NCBI GenBank assembly: GCA_003152695.1
Contig: PMAT01000051.1
Location: 1-53,554 of the forward strand
Source of the DNA: Acidobacteriaceae bacterium
GTDB lineage: Bacteria > Acidobacteriota > Terriglobia > Terriglobales > Acidobacteriaceae
Direction of reading: 5' to 3'
DNA: 53,554 bases
A model generated the notes under the pieces. It had not been told where the DNA came from. It searched no databases and worked only from the letters and a program-made list of their open reading frames with translations. A program made the translations under genes and the position numbers. Of the stretch, positions 17,331-25,717 are shown piece by piece (the first letter of the stretch is position 1; every line of letters begins with the position of its first letter).

Positions 17331-17475
17331 CTGCCGCACGTTCCCATCGAATGGCAATGCGAATCGCGAAACCTTTCTGGCACAAACCTGCCTGAAGGCG
17401 GGACTGTCGCCGGACGCATGGCAGCATGGCGCACAATTGCAGGCGTTCACTGCCGAAGTGTTTGGCGAACTCTAA
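17331..17475 (+). pseudogene. Duplicated, frameshifted 3' fragment of the AMMECR1 gene
   Basis: This stretch copies 16668-16811, the last 144 bases of the AMMECR1 gene including its stop codon, with scattered substitutions and one extra base near 17360 (TGGCAATGCGAATCGCGAA against TGGCAGTGGGACCGCGAA) that breaks the frame. The last 60 bases are almost unchanged (GACGCATGGCAGCATGGCGC and CGAAGTGTTTGGCGAACTC). No start or promoter belongs to it. It is separated from its source by the palindrome cluster. Confidence 0.88.
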
Positions 17476-17521
17476 CGCCAAGCTTCTTGCCGAAACCAAA
17501 CCACAGGATCGCACACGGCAA

Positions 17522-19207
17522 TTACGGGCGCTCTCGCTGCGCCGCCTGCAAGCATTTCTGCGATTCTTCCTGGTTGCCGAGCGCGCGATAGGCCAGCCCC
17601 ATGGTGGTATATGCCTTGGATCGCAGCCTGGGGCTGGGCGAGCGGGTGAGAACGATGTTTGATCGGGCGATCGCCTGCTGCGGGTCGTCATGCTGTTGCG
17701 CGTAAATGGCGAGGTTCAGGTTGCTGAACGGGTCGAGAGGATAGATCTCCGCAGCCGCGCGGAAATGCTTCATAGCTTCCTCTAGTTGTCCTGAGTTCAG
17801 ATACGCTCCGCCCAAGTCATCCTGAGCGATGTAGTTGGGAGGGGTGACTTCGATGATGTGCGTCCACAAGACGACATTGTCGCCCCAGTAATTGAGCTGA
17901 CGATAAGCCACCACGCTGAGCGCCATCAGGACCACTACGCTGGCGCCGGCCAGCACGGCGATAGGAACCTTTCTTTGCTCGGCCCAGTCCTCTAGTCCCC
18001 AGCAGACCATGATGAATAGGCCAATGAAAGGCAGATACGCGTAACGATCGGCCATGGCCTGTTCACCCACTTGCACCAGGCCGATCATGGGCACCATGGT
18101 TCCCAGAAACCAGAACCAGCCCACCAGCAGATAGCGCCGGCGCCGCTCTCTCAGGACCAGAGCGGTTATGGCCAGTAAGAGAACCAACGCCGCGAGGACC
18201 TCCCAGGTTTTTAGAGATGTACCGGGATGCGGATAAATGAGCGCCAGATGCGACGGCCAGAACGCCTTTCCGAGGTAGCGGGCGTAGCAGACAATCGCGT
18301 TGCCCAGACGGATGGATAGCGGAAAGGTATTCTTCGCAGTGTGCATTGCGCCAGCGGCCTGCTGCGCTTTCATGGTGATGAAAGCGCTCGCTGCGCACAA
18401 GGCGAGCAAGGGAAGCTTCTCGGCTGCCAGCCAGGAAAAACTTTGCTGAGGGAGGGTATCCTCGTCTAGCCTGTTCTTGGCTCGGGTCGAGGAGTCATCT
18501 GGCGCGTCGAAAGCAGCCCGACGCCCTGCGATTAACATCCGCCGCAACGGCCAGTAATCCCAAAGCAGCAGCACGAACGGAAGGGTGATGACCTGGGGCT
18601 TGGCCATCAACCCGAGCGCGAAAAATCCGGCAACCACAGCATAGCGGCCGGTTCGAGGCTCGCGCACATACCAGCGATAAGCACCGAGGGCGAGCAGGAA
18701 AAACAACATGCTCAGCAGGTTCTTGCGTTCGGAAATCCACGCTACCGATTCGACGTTGACGGGATGCAAGGCAAACAGCGCGGCTACCATCCAACTGCGG
18801 CCGATGAAGCCAGTCGCCTGCCGCAACACCCAGAACAGCAGGAGTGCGTTTAAGACATGCAGCAGCAGGTTGGTATTGTGGTGGCCGGCGGGATCCGCCT
18901 GAAAAAGCTGATAGTCCAGGGTGTGCGACAGCCAGGTGAGGGGATGCCAGTTGCCCGCCTCGGTAGTAGTGAACGCCCACTGCAGCGTGTCCCAGTTCAG
19001 GCCGGACTTGACCTGCTCATTGTCGGTTACATATACGTTGTCATCGTAATTGACGAAAGGGTGACCGCTAACCGGGTAGTACAATGCAACCGTCGCAAGC
19101 ACGAGCAGAATTCCCAAGGCCCAGGTGTACTTCTCGCTCCCATGCCCCGCAGCCGCGCCGAGGTGGGCTGGTGTTGCCGGCTTCGGTGTCAAGCCAACGA
19201 AAGTCAC
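17522..19207 (-). CDS. TMTC-like polytopic TPR protein (putative GT-C glycosyltransferase), copy 1
   Basis: About 561 residues. After a short cytoplasmic N-terminus come roughly ten membrane segments with the acidic first outer loop HPFVNYDDNVYVTDN and HPLTWLSHTLDYQLF, then HPVNVESVAWISERKNLLS and AKPQVITLPFVLLLWDYWPL, all typical of the TMTC/DUF1736-type proteins related to protein O-mannosyltransferases. The C-terminal 110 residues form TPR-like repeats (YIAQDDLGGAYLNSGQLEEA, AYTTMGLAYRALGNQEESQK). An open frame reaches 19300, but the GTG at 19207 is chosen because it is preceded by GGGAG and aligns with the GTG-ACT start of the upstream paralogue. Substrate unknown; lipid-linked sugar transfer to exported protein is the usual idea. 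Confidence 0.8.
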   Translation of the reverse strand: MTFVGLTPKPATPAHLGAAAGHGSEKYTWALGILLVLATVALYYPVSGHPFVNYDDNVYVTDNEQVKSGLNWDTLQWAFTTTEAGNWHPLTWLSHTLDYQLFQADPAGHHNTNLLLHVLNALLLFWVLRQATGFIGRSWMVAALFALHPVNVESVAWISERKNLLSMLFFLLALGAYRWYVREPRTGRYAVVAGFFALGLMAKPQVITLPFVLLLWDYWPLRRMLIAGRRAAFDAPDDSSTRAKNRLDEDTLPQQSFSWLAAEKLPLLALCAASAFITMKAQQAAGAMHTAKNTFPLSIRLGNAIVCYARYLGKAFWPSHLALIYPHPGTSLKTWEVLAALVLLLAITALVLRERRRRYLLVGWFWFLGTMVPMIGLVQVGEQAMADRYAYLPFIGLFIMVCWGLEDWAEQRKVPIAVLAGASVVVLMALSVVAYRQLNYWGDNVVLWTHIIEVTPPNYIAQDDLGGAYLNSGQLEEAMKHFRAAAEIYPLDPFSNLNLAIYAQQHDDPQQAIARSNIVLTRSPSPRLRSKAYTTMGLAYRALGNQEESQKCLQAAQRERP

Positions 19208-19260
19208 TCTTCTCCCTGTCTCCTGCAGATTAAGTCCCAACAATGTTCGGCCCGACGGGC

Positions 19261-20904
19261 CTATTGTCCGCGCTGGATTTGTTGCACCTCTTGGAGGCAT
19301 TCCCGCTCATGGGCAGTATCTCCGAGTGCGTGATAGGCCAGGGCCATCTTTGCGTACGCTGCGGCTTTCTCTATCGACAACTGCGTCATGGCTGGCACTT
19401 TCTTGCAGCGCTCGATGCAGGCAAGCAAGTTCCCGTGCCCTCGGTCGTACTCAGCCAGGTTCAGGTTGCTGGCCGCATCGTCGGGTCTAATTGCCACCGC
19501 CGCTCGGACGTGAATGATGCCTTCCTCCGGTTTGCCCGCGCGCGCCAGAGCAATCCCGAGACTGTTCTCGGCGATGAAATTAGGTCCGGTGACCTGCACC
19601 GTGTGGGACCACAGGGATACATTGTCGGCCCAGTAGTCGAGCTGCACACGGGCCGTCACCGTCAGCGCTACCAACACCGCGATGCTGACAGTTGCCAGCC
19701 AGGCGGCGGAAATGTGCCGTTGTTCGGACCAGTCCGCCACGCCCCAGCAAATCATGATGAACAAGCCGACGAAAGGTAGATAGGCGTAGCGATCAGCCAT
19801 CGCCTGCACCCCCACCTGGATCAACCCGATCATGGGAACCATGGTCCCTAAAAACCAAAGCCACCCCACCGCGAGATAACGGCGGCACCGCTGACGGACG
19901 ACCAGCGCGGTGACCGCCAGCAATAAAATCAGCGCCGCGAGGACATGCGACATTTTGAGGGAGTAGCCGGGATGGGGATAAAAAAGCGCCAGACGCGACG
20001 GCCAAACCGCCTTCCCCACATACCGTGCGTAACAGATAATCGCGTTGCCTAGCCGGATAAAGCGGGGGAAATAATTCCTGGCGCCACCTCTGCCCTGCGC
20101 TTGCATGGTGATGAAAGCGTTGACGCCGGCAATAGCCAACAGGGGGAACTTTTCCTCTAACAGAGAGTAAAAGCTATTGGCCGGAACCATCGGCGGACCT
20201 TCGCCGGACGAACCCGCCAGAGCGGGCAGAGACATGCGTCGCAAGGGCCAATAGTCCCACAGCAGCAGCACGCACGGCAGGGTGATCACCTGCGGCTTGG
20301 CCATCAGCCCCAGGGCAAACAGCAAGGCGACGACGGCATAGCGCCCCACTCGAGGCTGGCGCACATACCATTGGTAGGCACCCAGCGCGAGCAGGAAAAA
20401 CAGCATGCTGAGGAGATTCTTGCGTTCGGCCACCCAAGCTACGGTCTGGACGTTGATGGGATGCAGGGCAAACAACGCGGCAACCATGAAGCTGCGCCCC
20501 GCAAAACCTGTGGCTTGCTTTAGCACCCAGAACAAGAGCAGGACATTCAGCACGTGCAAGAGCAGATTTACGTCGTGGTGTCCGGCGGGATTCAGCTCAA
20601 AAAGCTCGTAATCCAAGGTGTGCGAGAGCCAGGTCAGAGGATGCCAGTTTCCCGCATCATAGGTCGTGAACGCCCACTTAACGGTGTCCCAGTCTAAACC
20701 GGATTGCACGTGCGGGTTTTCAGTGACGTAAACGGAGTCGTCGTAGTTGACGAACGGATGATGATGCACCGGATAGTAAAGTGCGAGGGTCGCAACCACA
20801 AGGACAATGCTCAGGACCCATGTCCGCGTCTCGATCCAAACGAGCCAGCCCTGGCCGGGCCGGGACTGGGATCCCATCGTCGGTGTCGAAACAGCAGAAG
20901 TCAC
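19261..20904 (-). CDS. TMTC-like polytopic TPR protein (putative GT-C glycosyltransferase), copy 2
   Basis: A 547-residue paralogue of the gene just downstream, sharing almost every motif: HPFVNYDDSVYVTEN, GNWHPLTWLSHTLDYELF, HPINVQTVAWVAERKNLLS, AKPQVITLPCVLLLWDYWPL, and C-terminal TPRs (NFIAENSLGIALARAGKPEE, YAKMALAYHALGDTAHER). It starts at GTG with GGGAG a few bases upstream. The two genes lie head to tail, 53 bases apart, so they form a tandem duplication and probably an operon. Loop acidic residues are kept in both, so neither looks decayed. Confidence 0.8.
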   Translation of the reverse strand: MTSAVSTPTMGSQSRPGQGWLVWIETRTWVLSIVLVVATLALYYPVHHHPFVNYDDSVYVTENPHVQSGLDWDTVKWAFTTYDAGNWHPLTWLSHTLDYELFELNPAGHHDVNLLLHVLNVLLLFWVLKQATGFAGRSFMVAALFALHPINVQTVAWVAERKNLLSMLFFLLALGAYQWYVRQPRVGRYAVVALLFALGLMAKPQVITLPCVLLLWDYWPLRRMSLPALAGSSGEGPPMVPANSFYSLLEEKFPLLAIAGVNAFITMQAQGRGGARNYFPRFIRLGNAIICYARYVGKAVWPSRLALFYPHPGYSLKMSHVLAALILLLAVTALVVRQRCRRYLAVGWLWFLGTMVPMIGLIQVGVQAMADRYAYLPFVGLFIMICWGVADWSEQRHISAAWLATVSIAVLVALTVTARVQLDYWADNVSLWSHTVQVTGPNFIAENSLGIALARAGKPEEGIIHVRAAVAIRPDDAASNLNLAEYDRGHGNLLACIERCKKVPAMTQLSIEKAAAYAKMALAYHALGDTAHERECLQEVQQIQRGQ

Positions 20905-21142
20905 TCGTGCTCCCTAGTTTCGAGGATTATATCCGACCAACTTTCTCCAGCAGAAGGCGAACGGTTAACAGGCGGGCGAAAAAGCAACGCCTCGAGTAGC
21001 GGCGACGTGCAGGTACGCCTATGCGCCTTGCGTGCGCCGTAGTCGATTGCATATAGTCGTGATAAGTTGCGGGCGGCTAGATTGCCAGCATCAGTGTGCG
21101 AGTCTGCGAAATTGCAATTTTGTCCCCCAAGGTGAAGATCTT
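20905..21142. other. Divergent intergenic region before fkbH
   Basis: About 240 bases between divergent operons. The fkbH frame is open from 21032 but the translated lead-in (Cys/Arg-rich) has no family likeness. AAGGTG at 21130-21135 is the ribosome-binding site for the GTG at 21143. Promoter boxes are not clear. Confidence 0.4.
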
Positions 21143-22885
21143 GTGAAGATTACCGAGGCACTCAAAATCACCCAGAGCGCGCCCGCGAATGCGCGCCCGT
21201 TTTGCGTGGTTCTGGCCTGCGGCTTTACGCCTCTTCACCTGCAGACGTTTCTATCGGCGCACTTGCAGCAGTCGCTCCCCAATCGCAAGGTGGTAGTCAC
21301 GCCAGGCTTGTACGGAACCCTTGCCGAAGCCTTGGAGGGAACCAGCGATGCGGCCATCGACGGTATCGCGGTCGCGCTGGAATGGTCCGATTTGGATGCG
21401 AGGCTCGACTTCCGCAGCGCCGGCAGTTGGGGACGGAGCGCCGCCGCCGACATCGTAGCCAATGCGCAGGCCATGCTGGACCGCCTTGCCGCCGCGATCA
21501 GTCGCGTCCCTTCCGGCGTACGGGTCGCACTGGCGCTTCCCACTCTCCCGTTACCGCCGTTGTTCCACACACCGGGATGGCAGGCCTCGGAACACGAACT
21601 GCATCTGGAAAGTGAAATATTCGGCTTTGCGGCGGGCGTCACGCAATCCGCGCGGGCGACTGTAATTAATGTGCGGCGGTTGCTGGAAGCGCCGCCACCG
21701 GGCCCTAGCTTTGACCTGAAGAGTCACCTGCACACCGGCCTGCCCTACACCACACCGCACGCCGACAAAGTCGCGTCGCAACTGGCGTTGGCGCTGGTGC
21801 CCCCTGCTCCGAAGAAGGGCATCATTTCCGACCTGGACGACACGCTGTGGAACGGAATCGCCGGGGAGGTAGGTCCGGAAAATGTGTCTTGGGACCTCGC
21901 CAGCCACAGCCATCTGCATGGGCTGTACCAGAAACTGCTGGCTTCTCTTTCCGAACATGGCACCCTGGTTGGTATTGCCAGTAAAAACGATCCGAGAGTG
22001 GTAGCCCAGGTGTTCGAGAGGAAAGATATTCTGCTTCGCCCAGAACAAGTATTTCCCCTCGAGGTGAACTGGAACGCAAAGTCGGGCAGTGTGTCGCGGA
22101 TATTGGAGACATGGAACATCGCTGCCGATAGCGTCATCTTCGTAGATGACAGCCCGATGGAACTGGCCGAGGTAGCGGCTGTCCACCCAGGCATTGAATG
22201 CGTGCTGTTTCCCAAGAACGACTACGTGGCCGGCTTGGCGGTGTTGCGGCAGTTGCGCGACGCCTGTGGCAAGGAACGGGTTTCCTCCGACGACGCCCTG
22301 CGGCTTGAGAGTATCCGCCAGGGCGCGGCGTTCCGGGTGCGGGCCGCCGCAGCGGCCACTCCAGAAAGCTTCCTGGCCCTGGCAGAGGCGATAGTGACCT
22401 TTGATTTTGGCTGTGCCGCCGAGCCTCGGGTCCTGGAATTGGTAAACAAGACCAACCAATTCAATCTGAATGGAAGACGGTACACCGAAGCGGACTGGCG
22501 CAGTTTGACGTCTCAGCCTGATCCAATCGTCGTCTCGGTAAGCTACGAAGACAAATTCGGGCCGCTGGGAACCATCGCCGTGGTTGCCGGAGCGGTCCAC
22601 GGAAAACGTCTGGTGATCGAAACCTGGGTCATGAGTTGCCGCGCCTTTGCCCGCCGTATCGAACAGCAAACGCTTAAGATGTTGTTTGAAAGCACCGGCG
22701 CCGAGGAAATTGATTTCGACTTTGTGCCCACCACCAAGAACGGCCCTCTGCAGGAGTTTTTTGCAGCCGTCACTGGCGACCAACCTACGGCAGAGTTCCG
22801 CTTGCGGCGCGCACAATTCGATGAGTCGTGTCCTGACCTCTATCATGCGGTGCGCGAGTTGAGGAGAGCAGAAGCCCATGGATGA
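21143..22885 (+). CDS. fkbH: FkbH-like HAD-family protein
   Basis: About 580 residues with three regions: an N-terminal domain (1-220) with an alpha/beta pattern, a HAD phosphatase-like domain with the nucleophile motif DLDDTLW (Asp230, Asp232), the GIASKNDP motif II and IFVDDSPMELAEV motif IV, and a C-terminal GNAT-like domain (TFDFGCAAEPRVLELVNKTNQFNLNG style). Characterised FkbH enzymes take the glyceryl moiety of 1,3-bisphosphoglycerate, dephosphorylate it and load it on an acyl carrier protein. The gene overlaps the ACP gene by 8 bases, which supports that reaction here. The methoxymalonyl partners (FkbG, FkbI, FkbK) are absent. The start is the GTG preceded by AAGGTG. Confidence 0.9.
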   Translation: MKITEALKITQSAPANARPFCVVLACGFTPLHLQTFLSAHLQQSLPNRKVVVTPGLYGTLAEALEGTSDAAIDGIAVALEWSDLDARLDFRSAGSWGRSAAADIVANAQAMLDRLAAAISRVPSGVRVALALPTLPLPPLFHTPGWQASEHELHLESEIFGFAAGVTQSARATVINVRRLLEAPPPGPSFDLKSHLHTGLPYTTPHADKVASQLALALVPPAPKKGIISDLDDTLWNGIAGEVGPENVSWDLASHSHLHGLYQKLLASLSEHGTLVGIASKNDPRVVAQVFERKDILLRPEQVFPLEVNWNAKSGSVSRILETWNIAADSVIFVDDSPMELAEVAAVHPGIECVLFPKNDYVAGLAVLRQLRDACGKERVSSDDALRLESIRQGAAFRVRAAAAATPESFLALAEAIVTFDFGCAAEPRVLELVNKTNQFNLNGRRYTEADWRSLTSQPDPIVVSVSYEDKFGPLGTIAVVAGAVHGKRLVIETWVMSCRAFARRIEQQTLKMLFESTGAEEIDFDFVPTTKNGPLQEFFAAVTGDQPTAEFRLRRAQFDESCPDLYHAVRELRRAEAHG

Positions 22886-23120
22886 TACGGGAAAGCGGCT
22901 GGCCGGCTGCTTCCAAGTCGTATTTCCGAATTTGCGGGAAGCCGAAATTCCGTCAGCGTCGCAGCAGACGGTTGCTGCCTGGGACTCGGTTGCCGCCATC
23001 ACCATGATGACCGTGATCGAGGACGAGTTCGCCCTGCAAATGGATTTGGACGATTTGGCCGACTTGGATTCCTTCGCGAAGATCCACACTCATCTCCAGA
23101 AACGGCTGCAGGTGGCCTGA
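22878..23120 (+). CDS. Acyl carrier protein
   Basis: An 80-residue four-helix carrier. The phosphopantetheine attachment motif is WDSV with Ser37, followed by the typical acidic helix (VIEDEFALQMDLDDLADL). Its N-terminus overlaps the end of fkbH and its stop is two bases from the next gene, so it is the dedicated carrier of this operon and the probable acceptor of a glyceryl or related group. Confidence 0.88.
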   Translation: MDDTGKRLAGCFQVVFPNLREAEIPSASQQTVAAWDSVAAITMMTVIEDEFALQMDLDDLADLDSFAKIHTHLQKRLQVA

Positions 23121-23122
23121 CC

Positions 23123-23572
23123 TTGAACCCCTTGCGCCTGCACCATATCGGCTACGTGGTCGCCAGCATCGATGTCGCCATGCCCGGTTTCGTGCGTTCG
23201 CTGGGGGCAAACTGGAATGGACAGGTGTTCCACGATCCGCACCAGAAGGTCAAAGTGGCTTTTCTCACGACCCGGCCAGAAGATGCGCAAGTGGAATTAG
23301 TGGAACCGGTGGGCGACGATTCCCCGGTGCTGCGGTTTCTGCGCGAAAAGGGGGGCGGGCTCCACCATGCTTGCTACGAGGTGGCGGAGTTGGAAAACCA
23401 ATTGTCAGAGTTTCGCTCGCGCGGCGCAGTCATCGTAAAGCGGCCCAAGCCGGCAGTGGCCTTTAACGGACGACGCATCGCCTGGATCATGACAGCCGAA
23501 GGGGCCTTGATCGAATTACTCGAGCAATCCGTCAGTTCTGTTTCGCCATCCGGAGGAATCGTCCACAGATAA
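23123..23572 (+). CDS. VOC-family protein (methylmalonyl-CoA epimerase/glyoxalase-like)
   Basis: About 149 residues with two beta-alpha-beta-beta-beta modules. The metal ligands of the family are in place: His in LHHIGYVV, Glu in QVELVEPV, His in LHHACYEV and Glu in LIELLEQ. The closest recognisable type is methylmalonyl-CoA epimerase. It starts at TTG two bases after the ACP stop, so it is the third gene of the fkbH operon and may epimerise, isomerise or otherwise act on the ACP-bound acid; that role is inference. Confidence 0.82.
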   Translation: MNPLRLHHIGYVVASIDVAMPGFVRSLGANWNGQVFHDPHQKVKVAFLTTRPEDAQVELVEPVGDDSPVLRFLREKGGGLHHACYEVAELENQLSEFRSRGAVIVKRPKPAVAFNGRRIAWIMTAEGALIELLEQSVSSVSPSGGIVHR

Positions 23573-23601
23573 GGTCAGTCAGGCCCAAACACTGCGGCCG
23601 C

Positions 23602-25443
23602 TCAGGGTTTAATACGACCCCACGAGCCGGGAACGGCTCCAATGTCGGTACCGTCGGATCCTGCCCCGCGCAAGCTTACGTTGGTCGGCATCGCTCCTCG
23701 ACGGAGGTAGTCAACCAGGCTGGAAGGGTTGTAGCGGCTGTCATAGGCGCCTCCGAACCCGCTGCGCTTAGCAAGCTGTTGTACTAAGTGGACCACCGTG
23801 CCCGGGCCGCCTAGCGAACTATCGAAGCTCTCGGGAGTGAGTTGGAGAGCAAAAAACTCCGGATTGACCGTTAAGTCGCCATATAGCGAGTTGGGATGGT
23901 GTACGGTCCCGTTGTCGAATCCTGGGCTGCCGCCAAAGTTGCGCACATACGGTGTGGCGACGTTATAAGTAACGTTGTGGTGAGCACCCGCACCGTTATA
24001 GCTGTTAGCGGCTGACCATTGATCATTGGGGTTTCCATCAATGATGCCCCACGCACCGCCGGTTACGATGCTGTTCATGATATAGCCATCGTGAATCGCC
24101 AGGGCAGTGGTTGTGCCCTCCCCCAGAAAAGCACCCCGGCTATTGCCCAATCCGATAAATGTGTCGTGATTGTAGTGGGCGCACGTCGGGTAAACGCCCT
24201 CGCCGATGACCAGCGACATGATGTTGGTATTGTCGCTCTCCAAAACATGCACATTGTATACATCAGATGGACAATTAGCATTTCCATAGATGATCAAGTC
24301 TCCTTGACCTGGAGATGCCAATGCGCGTTCCGACATCCAGCCGTAGCTAACCGTGGGACTACCTCCGACGATGTCGATAGGTTGCAAAGCCCCGCGCGCG
24401 GCAAAATGATTGATCAGTGTACCCGTATCACTGGGAGTGCTCTGGAACTTTACGCACTGGTCGTTGCCCGTGAGAGGAATATTCGGATTGTCGCAATACC
24501 AATTCGTCAGCCGATAGGACGATCCGGAGCCACCGCTAAAAAACAACCCGCGCTGGACATTCGTCGAGTAGCCTTCAACCGCCGCGCCATCGATCGTGAG
24601 ATTGGTTGCACCATTAGGAAACCAGGCGAATTTTCCGGCCACTTGCGGACTAAGTTCCGTAATGTTCTGAATGGTCCAACTATCTGGTATGTTACCCGTC
24701 GAAAGCGAGAGCGTGTACTGGAATCTGGCATGCACACTAGTAAAGTTACCGATATAGTAATTCCCCGATGAGTTAGCGGCGCGATGGATGATTTGCCCCA
24801 TATGATCGGCCTGGACATTATTGATCGTGAGCATGTTGGGCAAGACAGTTCCGCCGCGCATGTCCCAGCTTATTCCCTCGAAATGCGCGACATTTATACC
24901 GAGGTTGCCGGTGAATTCAACCATGCCTAAATTCAGTTGGGCCCCCAAAACTACCGAATGCCCATTGCATTGGTTACTCGTGATCGTAGTGCAACCAATA
25001 TAGTCGTTGGCATCATGCTGAATATACAGGTCGCCCATGACCGTCAAAGGATATGGGCTGCTCAGGCTCAGTATGCCTCCTGCTACGAGGAAGCCGTTCA
25101 GCGTCGCGTCAAAGCCGGGGTTGTTCCACGTACCCGATCCAACGGGATCGGTACCACCCGCCGCAAACGTAAGGGTCATGGGGCCGTTCTGTGCGAGATT
25201 GAGCGATCCACCTTCGATGCGCCAGGTCTTCATGCCGCCGCAATTTGCTCCCGGATCTACGTCGAGTGTCATATGGTTGGTCACCACTGCGAACTGGCAA
25301 TAGGGAACAGTTCCTCCCCACCAATTGGAAGGGGTGCTGACATTTCCGTCGTGGATGGTATGGGGGACGGTTTGCTGCGCCCAAGTATAAAAACTAGACA
25401 AAAGTAAGAGTGAAAAGACACCAAGGAGGCGTCCGCATTTCAT
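23602..25443 (-). CDS. Exported protein, probable parallel beta-helix
   Basis: About 613 residues with a signal peptide (KCGRLLGVFSLLLLSSFYTWA, cut before QQ). The remainder is rich in Asn, Gly, Thr and Ser with repeated short strand-turn units (VEFTGNLGINVAHFEGISWD; LTINNVQADHMGQIIHRA), the look of a right-handed parallel beta-helix as in pectate-lyase-like or adhesin proteins. No catalytic motif can be assigned. The ATG at 25443 is preferred to one seven codons upstream since AGGAAGG precedes it. Probably secreted or surface-bound; it sits beside another large exported protein on the same strand. Confidence 0.65.
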   Translation of the reverse strand: MKCGRLLGVFSLLLLSSFYTWAQQTVPHTIHDGNVSTPSNWWGGTVPYCQFAVVTNHMTLDVDPGANCGGMKTWRIEGGSLNLAQNGPMTLTFAAGGTDPVGSGTWNNPGFDATLNGFLVAGGILSLSSPYPLTVMGDLYIQHDANDYIGCTTITSNQCNGHSVVLGAQLNLGMVEFTGNLGINVAHFEGISWDMRGGTVLPNMLTINNVQADHMGQIIHRAANSSGNYYIGNFTSVHARFQYTLSLSTGNIPDSWTIQNITELSPQVAGKFAWFPNGATNLTIDGAAVEGYSTNVQRGLFFSGGSGSSYRLTNWYCDNPNIPLTGNDQCVKFQSTPSDTGTLINHFAARGALQPIDIVGGSPTVSYGWMSERALASPGQGDLIIYGNANCPSDVYNVHVLESDNTNIMSLVIGEGVYPTCAHYNHDTFIGLGNSRGAFLGEGTTTALAIHDGYIMNSIVTGGAWGIIDGNPNDQWSAANSYNGAGAHHNVTYNVATPYVRNFGGSPGFDNGTVHHPNSLYGDLTVNPEFFALQLTPESFDSSLGGPGTVVHLVQQLAKRSGFGGAYDSRYNPSSLVDYLRRGAMPTNVSLRGAGSDGTDIGAVPGSWGRIKP

Positions 25444-25717
25444 GACTTTTAGTTCCTTCCTCATTTATGAAATTGTGCAAGTCTAAGCCGGAATATATAA
25501 CCCTTTAAGGGACTCCAGCGCATAATTGCGGGGCCAGGAATCTCTGACGGCAACAGTTCTTCCCAGTCCTCGGCACTGCGCACATTTCTGGGACGCAGCT
25601 TCGCCGCAAGACAGTCGCTCTCGCTGTCAAGCGGCCAGTCTGGTGATGGCAGGTGGACTCAGAGTGCCCGTTCCGGGCTGGATCCAGAGCCGCAGGTTAT
25701 TCCGCCGAAATACCCAG
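25444..25717. other. Intergenic region between two exported-protein genes
   Basis: About 270 bases. On the minus strand an AT-rich TTATATATTCC stretch near 25488-25498 could serve as a -10 region for the 25443 gene. No gene seen. Confidence 0.35.

Noticed and set aside
21551-23089. Minus-strand frame of 512 codons over fkbH and the ACP gene
   Set aside because: Antisense to motifs of FkbH and the ACP; no domain likeness.
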